A DNA stretch of 64,000 bases from assembly GCF_003999975.1 (NCBI RefSeq), contig NZ_RJAC01000023.1, positions 1 through 64,000 of the forward strand, read 5' to 3'. The DNA comes from Actinoplanes solisilvae (GTDB lineage: Bacteria > Actinomycetota > Actinomycetes > Mycobacteriales > Micromonosporaceae). The position numbers and the translations under genes are program-made. Below the pieces are notes generated by a model. That model saw nothing but the letters and a program-made list of their open reading frames with translations. It was not told the origin of the DNA and searched no databases. Shown in pieces: positions 34,128-41,852 of the stretch (position 1 is its first letter; every line of letters starts with the position of its first letter).

Positions 34128-34910
34128 ATGTCCGGACTGATCGCCCAGCTCGCAGCGGTGGGACTGGCCGGTCCTCTCGCCGTCGCCGGTTACCGCAAAC
34201 TGACCACGCCGACGGCGGAGCTTCCCTGGCCGATCGAGCGCGGGCCGCTCGCCACGCCGTACGGTCCCCGGATCACCGCGATCGCCGAGCTTCTGGCCGT
34301 CGTCGGCGCGATCCTCCTGCCGGGAGTGTGGGCCGCGGCCCCGATCGCACTGATGTACGCCGGTCTGACGGGCGTGGCCGTCGCCCTGCGTGGCCGGCGC
34401 TGCGCGTGCTTCGGCGCCCGGCAGACGAAGGCGATCGGCGCGCTGCACATCGCGGCCAACGCGGCGGCGGCGACCGTCGCCGTGGTCGCCCTGCTGCTGC
34501 CCGGGTCGGCGGCCGGACTCCCGGCCCGTGGAGGGGCCGTCGTGCTCGGACTCGCGATCAGCCTCACGGTCCTCCTGCTCCTCGAGCGCCGCCGCCCCGC
34601 CGCCGAGGCGCCGTGCACGGAGCCGGTGTTCGCGGTCGCCCTCTACGTGTCCGACCACTGCCCGTCCTGCCGGTCGCTCAAGCAGCTCGTGAGCACCATG
34701 GACGCGGCGCGGCGGGACGCCGTGGAGATGACCGTTCTCCAGCCCGGCGACGATCTCCCTTCGGCGGCGGCCGGGCTGGGAGTCCCGTGCGCGGTGGGCC
34801 TGGGGGCCGACGGGCAGCCGGTCTGCCCGGCCGTCGACGGCATCGGCAAGGTGAAGGCGCTCATCGACCGCGTGGTCATCCGGGCGGAGTCGTCGGCCCA
34901 TGCCGGGTGA
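34128..34910 (+). CDS. MauE-type membrane protein fused to a thioredoxin-like domain
   Basis: 260 aa. The N-terminal 150 residues are a four-helix MauE/DoxX-like membrane domain with CACFG at 92-96. The C-terminal domain has a thioredoxin-like strand-CxxC start (VALYVSDHCPSC, Cys178 and Cys181) and a later GVPCAV with the cis-Pro-like loop. MauE proteins act in disulfide formation (methylamine dehydrogenase maturation). Here it is the obvious candidate to form the three disulfides of the six-Cys precursor. The ATG is directly after the previous stop with GGGAGG upstream. Confidence 0.85.
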   Translation: MSGLIAQLAAVGLAGPLAVAGYRKLTTPTAELPWPIERGPLATPYGPRITAIAELLAVVGAILLPGVWAAAPIALMYAGLTGVAVALRGRRCACFGARQTKAIGALHIAANAAAATVAVVALLLPGSAAGLPARGGAVVLGLAISLTVLLLLERRRPAAEAPCTEPVFAVALYVSDHCPSCRSLKQLVSTMDAARRDAVEMTVLQPGDDLPSAAAGLGVPCAVGLGADGQPVCPAVDGIGKVKALIDRVVIRAESSAHAG

Positions 34911-36726
34911 GGCAGCGGAGCGGCCGGTCCGGGATCACGCGGCGCACGGCCGGGCGTGGGCGATCGCCGACGTACCCGGACAGCCGTCGCTGCGGGACGC
35001 CAACCCATCGGCCGTGGATTGGCGCGGCGTTCTGATGGATCCCGACCTCGGCGGGCCCGTGCCCGAGCGGGGGCGCCCGAGCAGCGTCAGGATCGGCCAC
35101 GAGGGCTCGCTCTGGACCCTGCCGGTCGCGCGGGTGCTCGTCCCCCAGCTCGCCTGGCATCCGCGCCGCCCGCTGGTCGCCGGCCTCGCGACGCGTGGCC
35201 GTAGCGCCTATCCGTGGGTGGCCGACTACGCCGCCCGGCAGGTGACGACTTTCGACGATCAGCCTGCGGCGGTGGGGTTTCTCGGCGAGGGCGGCCGCGG
35301 ACTCGCCCCGGTGACCTGGCTCGACGACGACCACATCCTCGTACTCGTCCCGGCCGACCGGCCCGGACCTACGGTCGCGCAACCGACCGCATGGGAGGCC
35401 GTCGGCCCCGGTTTCCTCAGTTTCGAGCCAGACATCGAGCAGCTCACGGCGACCAGCGTGGCCGCGCTCGACGTCACGACCGGCGCGACACGGACGCTCA
35501 CCCCGCCAGCTCTGATCCGAGGCCTGCGCCCGTCTCCGGACGGTCGCTTCGTGCTCCTCGACCAGTGGCCGGCCGGGCCGACGACGCTCCTCACCGTCGA
35601 GACCGCGGAGCAGGAGCCGATGCCCGACGGGGTGCGCTGGGTGCCCGGGTCCACCGACGTCCTGAGCTGGGGAGTCGAGGCCCGCGCCCACTTCCGTCCG
35701 GCCGGTGGCGGCACAGAGCAGACGTTGCCCGTGCCGACGGCAGCCTGGTGGCCGCTGTGGCACAACGGCACACCGGCGCTGCTGCAGCACAACGCCGACG
35801 CGGAGCTGGTGTTCACAACCGGCGAGCAGCGGACGAGTGCGGCGGTGCCGCCCTCCCTGCGATTCGCCCCCACTCCGCCGGTCTGGGCCGGCGGGTCCCG
35901 GCTCGTCCTGCGCTGCCGTGACCGGGCCGGCACGTCCGGCCGGGCCACGGTCGACCTGGAGCATTCCCGAGTCGACGTCACCTGGGATCAGCTGCCGCCG
36001 GCCGGTCCCGCGCCGAAACCGCTCGAACGCCTCACCATCGACACCGGGCACGCCGAGGCGACGTTGACCCTGGGGCCGTCGCGCTCGGACCAGCCGCCCG
36101 CCCTGCTGCTGTGGATCCACGCGGCGAAGGCCGGCGAGCCGGAGACCGAGACAACCGCTCCCCTGACCGGCGAGGCCTGGGCGACGCTGCGCCTGCCGCT
36201 GCACTGGCCGGCCGACGCCGACGTGCCGATGCTGCGCCGTCAGATCGTCGAGACGGTCCACTCGGCGTACGAAATGATTCGCAAGGAACACGACGGCGCG
36301 GTCGTTGTCGGCGGGCACAGCTTCGGGGCGACCCTCGCCCTGTGCGCGCTCGCCGAGCTCCCGGACGACTTCTCGGCGGCGATCGCGCACAGCGGCTGCT
36401 ACAACCGGACGTCGACGCCGACCGGATTCCAGTACGAGCGACGGTCGTACTGGGCCGTGCCTGAGATCTATGCGGCGTTCAGCGCCCTGCGGTTCGCCGA
36501 CCGGCTGACCCGGCCGGTGCTGATCGTGCACGGGGTCCGCGACGCCAACCCGGCCACGACCCCCGACCAGGCGACCGAGCTGTATCGCGCGATCGTCGCG
36601 ACCGGTGGGCATGCCCGGCTCCTGCTGCTGCCCGAGGAAGGGCACACCTTCCGCTACCGCGAGAACCTTCAGGCCCTGGCCGCCGAACACGAGCGGTGGC
36701 AACGGAATTGGGACGGGCGCCGATGA
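34900..36726 (+). CDS. S9-family oligopeptidase
   Basis: 608-aa prolyl-oligopeptidase-family serine peptidase. Residues 60-370 form a beta-propeller-like region (repeats such as GLRPSPDGRFVLLDQ) and 390-600 an alpha/beta hydrolase domain. The triad is Ser474 in GGHSFGA, Asp548 in HGVRDAN and His582 in PEEGHTF. S9 peptidases serve as leader peptidases in some RiPP systems and as isopeptidases in some lasso clusters. As the B2-like protein is predicted to be inactive, this is the likely leader-removing enzyme. No signal peptide. It overlaps the upstream gene by 11 bp and the exporter gene by 4. Confidence 0.88.
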   Translation: MPGEAAERPVRDHAAHGRAWAIADVPGQPSLRDANPSAVDWRGVLMDPDLGGPVPERGRPSSVRIGHEGSLWTLPVARVLVPQLAWHPRRPLVAGLATRGRSAYPWVADYAARQVTTFDDQPAAVGFLGEGGRGLAPVTWLDDDHILVLVPADRPGPTVAQPTAWEAVGPGFLSFEPDIEQLTATSVAALDVTTGATRTLTPPALIRGLRPSPDGRFVLLDQWPAGPTTLLTVETAEQEPMPDGVRWVPGSTDVLSWGVEARAHFRPAGGGTEQTLPVPTAAWWPLWHNGTPALLQHNADAELVFTTGEQRTSAAVPPSLRFAPTPPVWAGGSRLVLRCRDRAGTSGRATVDLEHSRVDVTWDQLPPAGPAPKPLERLTIDTGHAEATLTLGPSRSDQPPALLLWIHAAKAGEPETETTAPLTGEAWATLRLPLHWPADADVPMLRRQIVETVHSAYEMIRKEHDGAVVVGGHSFGATLALCALAELPDDFSAAIAHSGCYNRTSTPTGFQYERRSYWAVPEIYAAFSALRFADRLTRPVLIVHGVRDANPATTPDQATELYRAIVATGGHARLLLLPEEGHTFRYRENLQALAAEHERWQRNWDGRR

Positions 36727-38504
36727 CGACCGCGGAGCTTCTTCGCAGTACGGCCGTGGCCGTGCGACTGGCCTGGCAGGCGGACCGGCGCACGACGATC
36801 GAGGTGCTCCTCGCCCAGGTCCTGAGCGCCGCCGGCATCGCCGTTCTGCTGCTGCTCGCCCAGCACGTGCTCGGTCAGGTCATCCGGGGCGGCGGCCGCC
36901 TCGACTCCTCGGCCGCGGGCACGTTCCTGCTCGGCACCGGTGTCGTGATCGCCGCCGGGACGGCGGGCAGCATGCTGAGGGCGTACGGAAGTGCCCGTCA
37001 GCGGGTCTTGATGACCAAGCTGGATCATCACGTCGTCGCCCTGGTGCTGCGGGCCGCCGCGACGTCCGAGCTGATCGAGTTCGAGAAGCCCGAGTTCCAC
37101 GACCGGGTACAGCGGGCCGTCTTCGCCGCCCGGGGCCAGCCGGCGATGGTGGTCACCACCCTGGTCGTGCTGATCCAGGCGGTACTGACCGCGCTGACCG
37201 TCTCGGCCGTGTTCGTCGTCATGACCTGGTGGCTGCTGCCGCTGGCGATCCTGGCCGCCGCCCCCGTGCTGCGGGCCGGCGCCCGGGAACGCGACGCGGG
37301 CTACGGCCTGCACCACGGGCTGGCCGAGAACAAACGGGTGCGGCAGTACCTCGAACGTCTGCTGACCGGCCGCGACGAGGCGAAAGAGGTGCGCGCCCTC
37401 GGGCTGGGCCCGGCGCTGCGGCAACGTTGGGACCTCGAATATCGCCGCGAGGTCGACGGCACGATCGAGACCTACCGCCGGCACCTGCGCCACAAGCTGC
37501 TGGCCCACCTGGTCAGCGGCCTGTTCGTGCTGGCCGTCGTGACGACCGTCGGCTGGCTCATGGCGCACGGCTTCGTCGACCTGCCGACGGCGGCGGCCGC
37601 GCTGACCGGTTTCTGGCTGCTCTCGGCCCGGCTGCAGATGATCGGAGCGCTGACCGCCAACATGGGCAGCGCCGTGGCCTACCTCTCCGATCTGCGCGCG
37701 TTCCTGGCCGAGGAGACCCCGGCTTCGACCGTACGATCCCCGCGCGCGGGTTTCGAGTCGATCCGCGCGGAGTCGGTGTCGTTCCGCTACCCCGGTTCGA
37801 CACAGAACGCGCTCAGTGACGTCGATATCGAGGTCGGCCGGGGCGAGGTCGTCGCGCTGGTCGGGCCCAACGGCTCCGGCAAGTCCACGCTGGCCAAGCT
37901 GCTGAGCGGGCTCTACCGGCCGGACGAGGGCGTGCTGACGGTCGACGGCGTGCCCGCCGACGATCTGGAGTCGCTGCGGGCGATGTCCGCCGTGGTCTTC
38001 CAGGACTACGTCCGTTTCCGGCTCACGGCCGGCGAGAACATCACGTTCGGCCGCGCCGACGACCTGGCGGACCCGTCCTCGGTCGAGGCGGCGGCCCGGC
38101 AGGCGGGCGCCCACGACTTCGTCACCGGCCTGCCGCACGACTACGCCACCGTGCTGAGCAAGGAGTTCACCGGCGGGGCCGACCTGTCCGGCGGGCAGTG
38201 GCAGCGGCTGGCGCTGGCCCGGGCCTTCTACCGTTCGGCGCCGTTCGTCATCCTCGACGAGCCGACGGCCTCCCTCGATCCCGAGGCCGAGGCCGACCTG
38301 TTCGGCCGCATCCGGGAACTGTTCGCGGGCCGCACCGTCGTGCTGATCTCGCACCGTTTCTCGTCCGTGCGCGACGCCGACCGGATCTACGTGCTCGACC
38401 GCGGCCGGGTCCTCGAGGAGGGGACGCACCACAGCCTCATGGCGTTGGACGGCACCTACGCGCGTCTGTATCGGCTGCAGGCGCAGGCCTACGTCGGCTC
38501 GTAG
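36723..38504 (+). CDS. ABC exporter (fused membrane and ATPase domains), RiPP transporter
   Basis: 593-aa half-transporter: six-helix membrane domain (about residues 25-320) and ATPase (about 335-580) with Walker A GPNGSGKST, signature DLSGGQWQRL, Walker B FVILDEPTASLD and an H-loop in VVLISHRF. No N-terminal C39 peptidase domain, so leader removal needs another enzyme, probably the S9 peptidase. ATG 36723 overlaps its stop. Similar exporters end lasso-peptide operons. The 3' end overlaps the convergent monooxygenase gene by 16 bp. Confidence 0.92.
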   Translation: MTTAELLRSTAVAVRLAWQADRRTTIEVLLAQVLSAAGIAVLLLLAQHVLGQVIRGGGRLDSSAAGTFLLGTGVVIAAGTAGSMLRAYGSARQRVLMTKLDHHVVALVLRAAATSELIEFEKPEFHDRVQRAVFAARGQPAMVVTTLVVLIQAVLTALTVSAVFVVMTWWLLPLAILAAAPVLRAGARERDAGYGLHHGLAENKRVRQYLERLLTGRDEAKEVRALGLGPALRQRWDLEYRREVDGTIETYRRHLRHKLLAHLVSGLFVLAVVTTVGWLMAHGFVDLPTAAAALTGFWLLSARLQMIGALTANMGSAVAYLSDLRAFLAEETPASTVRSPRAGFESIRAESVSFRYPGSTQNALSDVDIEVGRGEVVALVGPNGSGKSTLAKLLSGLYRPDEGVLTVDGVPADDLESLRAMSAVVFQDYVRFRLTAGENITFGRADDLADPSSVEAAARQAGAHDFVTGLPHDYATVLSKEFTGGADLSGGQWQRLALARAFYRSAPFVILDEPTASLDPEAEADLFGRIRELFAGRTVVLISHRFSSVRDADRIYVLDRGRVLEEGTHHSLMALDGTYARLYRLQAQAYVGS

Positions 38505-39949
38505 TCGGACGGTTCCATTCGAGCCACGCGCCGCCGGTATTCCGAGGCCAGGCCGGGCCAGTTGGTGACGACCCGGCCGGCGGTGTTGCGATACCAGCTC
38601 TGGCAGCTCGTCCAGACGCTACGGGACAGCCGCTGCTGCATCTCGTCGTCGTAGGCGTCGGCGACCTTCCGGCATACGGTCAAAGGGGTCTTGCGGTCTT
38701 CGAGGTGGCGCACGGCTTGAACGATGTAGGCGGCCTGGTGCTCGAGGAAATAGAGAACCGACGTGTTCCCGGTGTTCGTGTTCGGGCCGTAGACCAGGAA
38801 AAGGTTGGGGAAGCCGGGGACGGTCATGCCGAGGTGGGCGTAGGCGCCGTCGCGCCACTCCTCAGCGAGGGTGACGCCGTCGCGGCCGCTGATGCGGATG
38901 CCGGCCAGAAAGTCGGTGGCGGCGAAACCGGTGGCGTAGACGAGCAGGTCACAGGGGTGGACGGTGCCGTCGGTCGTGCGGACGCCGTCGGTCGTCAGCT
39001 CGAGGATCTTGTCGGTGACCAGGCTGACGTCCGGGCGGGACAGGGCCGGAAGCCAATCGGCGGTGAACAGCACGCGCTTGCAGCCCATCGGCTCGTCGGG
39101 GGTGACCCGGTCGCGTAGTGCGGCGTCCCGCACCTGTAGGCGACGTTGGACCCGTGACACGGTGCGAACGAAAGCCCCGGCGAGGCGACCGCCGGTGATG
39201 GCGTGTCCGTTGACGACGGTCAACGCCCACACACCGGCTCTCGGCAACGCCATCAGGAAAGGCCAGCGGCCGTACACGAGATGACGGCCAGCGCCGTAGC
39301 GGCGGTTGGGGCGGGGCAGCGTCCACGGGGGTGTGCGCTGGAAGACGGTGACGTGGGCGGCGCGGCCGGCGATCGCGGGGACGAGCTGGACAGCGCTGGC
39401 TCCCGTGCCGATGACGGCGATGCGGGCGCCGTCAACCGGTAGGTCGTTGTTCCAGCGCGCGGTGTGCACGGCGGGCCCGTCGAACGCGCCCGGGATGGCG
39501 GGCAGGACGGGGGTGCCGAGTTGCCCGACGGCGGGGATGAGCACATCGGCCTCGTACGTGTCGCCGTTGGCTGTTTCGACTCGCCAGTGACTGTCCGTCC
39601 AGGTCGCCGCCGTCACGCTCGTGTTGAGGCGGACGTGGGCGGTGACACCCAGCGAGGAAGCGACATCACGCAGGTAGGCCAGAATCTCGTCATGGGCCGG
39701 AAAGCGGCTCGACCAGGCCGGGTTCGGGGCGAACGAGTACGAATAGAGCGGCGCCGGAACGTCACAGGCGCAGCCGGGATACGTGTTGTCGCGCCAGACG
39801 CCGCCGATCGACTCCGCGCGTTCGAGGATCACCACGTCGTCGTAGCCGGCCTTGAGCAGGGCCGCAGCGGCCGCGATCCCACCGAATCCGGCTCCGATGA
39901 TCACGACGCGGGACCTACCGGCCGACGTGGACAGAGGATCGTGGCTCAT
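38489..39949 (-). CDS. Flavin-dependent Baeyer-Villiger-type monooxygenase
   Basis: 486-aa NAD(P)H/FAD monooxygenase. The FAD Rossmann motif is VVIIGAGFGGIAAA (about residues 15-28) and the second, NADPH, motif VIGTGASAVQLVPA (about 181-194). Between them GGVWRDNTYPGCACDVPAPLYS is the family's conserved segment; the BVMO fingerprint is seen only loosely (FQRTPPWTLPR). It probably oxidises ketones or steroids. ATG 39949 leaves the FAD motif near the N-terminus; the frame is open upstream but not coding-like. Not part of the RiPP operon, which ends tail-to-tail with it. Confidence 0.9.
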   Translation of the reverse strand: MSHDPLSTSAGRSRVVIIGAGFGGIAAAAALLKAGYDDVVILERAESIGGVWRDNTYPGCACDVPAPLYSYSFAPNPAWSSRFPAHDEILAYLRDVASSLGVTAHVRLNTSVTAATWTDSHWRVETANGDTYEADVLIPAVGQLGTPVLPAIPGAFDGPAVHTARWNNDLPVDGARIAVIGTGASAVQLVPAIAGRAAHVTVFQRTPPWTLPRPNRRYGAGRHLVYGRWPFLMALPRAGVWALTVVNGHAITGGRLAGAFVRTVSRVQRRLQVRDAALRDRVTPDEPMGCKRVLFTADWLPALSRPDVSLVTDKILELTTDGVRTTDGTVHPCDLLVYATGFAATDFLAGIRISGRDGVTLAEEWRDGAYAHLGMTVPGFPNLFLVYGPNTNTGNTSVLYFLEHQAAYIVQAVRHLEDRKTPLTVCRKVADAYDDEMQQRLSRSVWTSCQSWYRNTAGRVVTNWPGLASEYRRRVARMEPSDYEPT

Positions 39950-39997
39950 GACGGACCGCCTCAGCCATCGAGTTTGTGAACCGAAAGTAGCAGCCTG

Positions 39998-40012
39998 TTG
40001 GCGATGTGCCAA
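39998..40012. promoter_or_regulatory. Inverted repeat TTGGC-N5-GCCAA before the monooxygenase
   Basis: A 5-bp inverted repeat with a 5-bp spacer lies about 50 bp upstream of the monooxygenase ATG. The size and position fit an operator for a TetR- or MarR-type regulator, but no such gene is adjacent. Confidence 0.3.
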
Positions 40013-40157
40013 TAGCGCAGCAAATGTGCGGGCATCCGGTTCGCAGGGCCGGTCCCGGCGGCCTGTTCGCCGTGCGGGCCGTCCACCGCCGCGGCGTCGC
40101 AACGGTGCGGCCGGCCGCAATGACCGATTGGTTACGCAGCCTGTCCACGCTGGCCGT

Positions 40158-40222
40158 CGTAGGCGCCACCCGTAGACGCCGCCCGTAGACGCCACCCGCA
40201 GACGCCACCCGCAGACGCCGTC
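40158..40222. repeat. Five 13-bp tandem repeats
   Basis: Five consecutive units of consensus CGTAGACGCCACC: 40158, 40171, 40184, 40197 and 40210, each with at most a few changes. Degenerate continuation with GACGTTGTC and GGCGGCGTC follows to about 40270. The 13-bp period is not a multiple of three, so it is not a coding repeat. Confidence 0.9.
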
Positions 40223-40508
40223 GTGGACGTTGTCATAGACGTTGTCGTAGGCGGCGTCGTCAGACGCCGCCCTGGGCGCCGCTGGTCACAGTGACCGGTT
40301 GGCTCGCCGTCGTAGCTAATGCCAGGAACCAGGCCTCTCCCCGTTTGATCGCTGCGCTGATCCGTGAAGTAGGGGTCTCGATCGCGATCCAGGGGCCTGA
40401 ATCCAGAACCTTGATTTGATCAAGCGATGGGTGGGCCCTGTTTGCCTGAACTCGGGAACTGCTGTCCGCCTTGAACACCCGCCAGCGCAAGCGGGCCGCA
40501 CCTCCCGG

Positions 40509-40643
40509 CACCACGACGCCAGCCCGCCTGGCAAGCATCAGCAACCACCCCGCCACCGCAAACGGCCGCACCACGCAGCACCACAACGCCAGCCCGCCTG
40601 GCAACCCTCAGCAACCACCCCGCCACCACAACCGGCCGCACGA
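40509..40643. repeat. 70-bp tandem duplication
   Basis: Two copies of about 70 bp (40509-40578 and 40579-40643), both with ACGCCAGCCCGCCTGGCA, CAGCAACCACCCCGCCAC and CGGCCGCAC in order. A weaker partial copy may precede at about 40480. No coding sense is apparent. Confidence 0.85.
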
Positions 40644-40872
40644 AGCGGATGCAAGGTCCGGGGGCAGCTAAGGATCGACCTCTACGGCGAAGCTCTCCAA
40701 CTCCTCACCTCTTCCCGTATCCCCGGGCGGGTTCGTCAGCTCGGCCTTCTCCTCGCTGCCCGCTTCTCACTACCTGGCGCCGCCCTCCTCCGCGGTTCTC
40801 TTCTCCCCCGCTCTCGTTCCTCGCCCGTCCCCACCTCACCGAGCGTGAGCCCACCCGTGGAGCGACGCGGCC

Positions 40873-41077
40873 GGACCGGGCCGAGCCGAGCGGCAGGCGG
40901 GCGCACGCGGTGGGGATCACGCCGAGTCGGACGAGCGGGCGAACTCACGCGGCGGAATCACGCCGATCCGGACCAGTGGGCGAACGCAACACGGCTGGAT
41001 CAAACCGAACCGGACGAGCGGGCGAACGCGCATGGCAGGATCAGGCCCCATCGAGGAGCAGGCGAACGCACGCGGCC
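40873..41077. repeat. About five degenerate 40-bp repeats derived from the end of the hydrolase gene
   Basis: Units start at about 40873, 40914, 40954, 40997 and 41038, 40-43 bp each, with the shared pattern GGATCA-GCCGA-CCGGACGAGCGGGCGAACGC in outline. The last unit lies inside the 3' end of the alpha/beta hydrolase gene (stop at 41041) and encodes its final residues on the minus strand. The others look like diverged copies of that 3' end spreading downstream of the gene. Confidence 0.8.
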
Positions 41078-41814
41078 GGGTCGTCGCCGAACGGCAGGTG
41101 GCCGCAGCCGTTGAGGCGAACGTGCCGCGCGGCCGGGAGCAACCGCCGGGCGCGCTTCGACTGGCGGTAGGGCAGCACGATGTCGCGCGTCCCCCACGCA
41201 ATAGTCACCGGCGGGCCGTCGCCGCCTGGATGCCGCCATTTGCCCAGCTCTCGGCGGGCGTCGTTGAAGCCCGGCGCGGTGACCAGGGCGCGGGCGTCGT
41301 CGAGGCAGTCCTGCGCGGGCAGCCACGCCGGGTGGGCGTAGAACAGTCCACAGAGGGCGACACGCCCGGCCCGGGTCCGCAGCAAAGAGGGCAGAAGCGG
41401 CCCGAGCGCTGCGCCTCCACGACGCGCGGCGGTCACCACCGCCTGACACCAGCGCGCCCCGCCCGCGCCGTAGAAACCGATCGGCGCGAAGGCCGTCACC
41501 GACCGGGCCGTGCCGCGACGGCCCAATTCGAGGGCCACCGCCCCGCCGAGCGAGCTGCCGGCCACGGCCGGGCGCGCGATCCTCAGAGAGTCGAGCAGGC
41601 CGGTGACCCGATCGGCGAAATGCGGAACATCGGCCGGGCCACCGTCGGCAGGCGATTCGCCGAAGCCCGGCAGATCGACTGCGAGCACATCGAAATGGAC
41701 GGCGAGTTCGGGCAGGACGGGTTTCCACACCTGCCATCGGCTGCCCAGACCGTGAATCAGCACGAGCGGGCGTCCGCTGCCCTCACGGTGGTAGTGCAAC
41801 CGATCCCACCCCAC
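41041..41814 (-). CDS. Alpha/beta hydrolase
   Basis: 257-aa alpha/beta hydrolase: oxyanion region LIHGLGSRWQVWKP, nucleophile Ser in AGSSLGGAVALELG (about residue 93), Asp in AWGTRDIVLP and His in NGCGHLPFGDDP near the C-terminus. Start GTG 41814, 38 bp from the divergent GMC oxidase. Function probably esterase or lipase-like. The extreme 3' end forms one unit of a repeat array that continues downstream. Confidence 0.9.
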   Translation of the reverse strand: MGWDRLHYHREGSGRPLVLIHGLGSRWQVWKPVLPELAVHFDVLAVDLPGFGESPADGGPADVPHFADRVTGLLDSLRIARPAVAGSSLGGAVALELGRRGTARSVTAFAPIGFYGAGGARWCQAVVTAARRGGAALGPLLPSLLRTRAGRVALCGLFYAHPAWLPAQDCLDDARALVTAPGFNDARRELGKWRHPGGDGPPVTIAWGTRDIVLPYRQSKRARRLLPAARHVRLNGCGHLPFGDDPAACVRLLLDGA

Positions 41815-41817
41815 TTA

Positions 41818-41832
41818 TTGACAGGCCGTCAA
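41818..41832. promoter_or_regulatory. Shared operator-like repeat TTGAC-N5-GTCAA
   Basis: A perfect 5-bp inverted repeat with a 5-bp spacer sits in the 38-bp divergent region between the hydrolase (GTG 41814) and the GMC oxidase (ATG 41853). One bound regulator, probably TetR-type, could repress both. No regulator gene is adjacent. Confidence 0.45.
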
Positions 41833-41852
41833 CAACGGTGTCACCGTACGCC

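Larger units (their letters stand above)
39950..41040. other. Repeat-rich gap without recognisable genes
   Basis: About 1.1 kb with no gene I can support. It holds an inverted repeat at 39998 and three unrelated repeat families (13, 70 and 40 bp) listed separately. Frames such as the 232-codon one from 40416 are open only because the repeats are GC-rich, and their translations are low-complexity. Between about 40270 and 40440 the minus strand has a non-repetitive stretch (WIAIETPTSRISAAIKRGEA) that resembles nothing known to me. Confidence 0.6.

Noticed and set aside
36669..38432. 587-codon minus-strand frame opposite the RiPP exporter
   Set aside because: Antisense of a clear ABC exporter gene with GC-rich codons; translation is Gln/Arg/Gly-rich without motifs.
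40158..41077. CRISPR array
   Set aside because: The repeats are directly tandem without unique spacers, units are 13, 40 and 70 bp, and no cas gene is present.
40416..41114. 232-codon plus-strand gene
   Set aside because: It consists of translated repeats, has low-complexity His/Pro/Arg content and runs antisense into the hydrolase gene.
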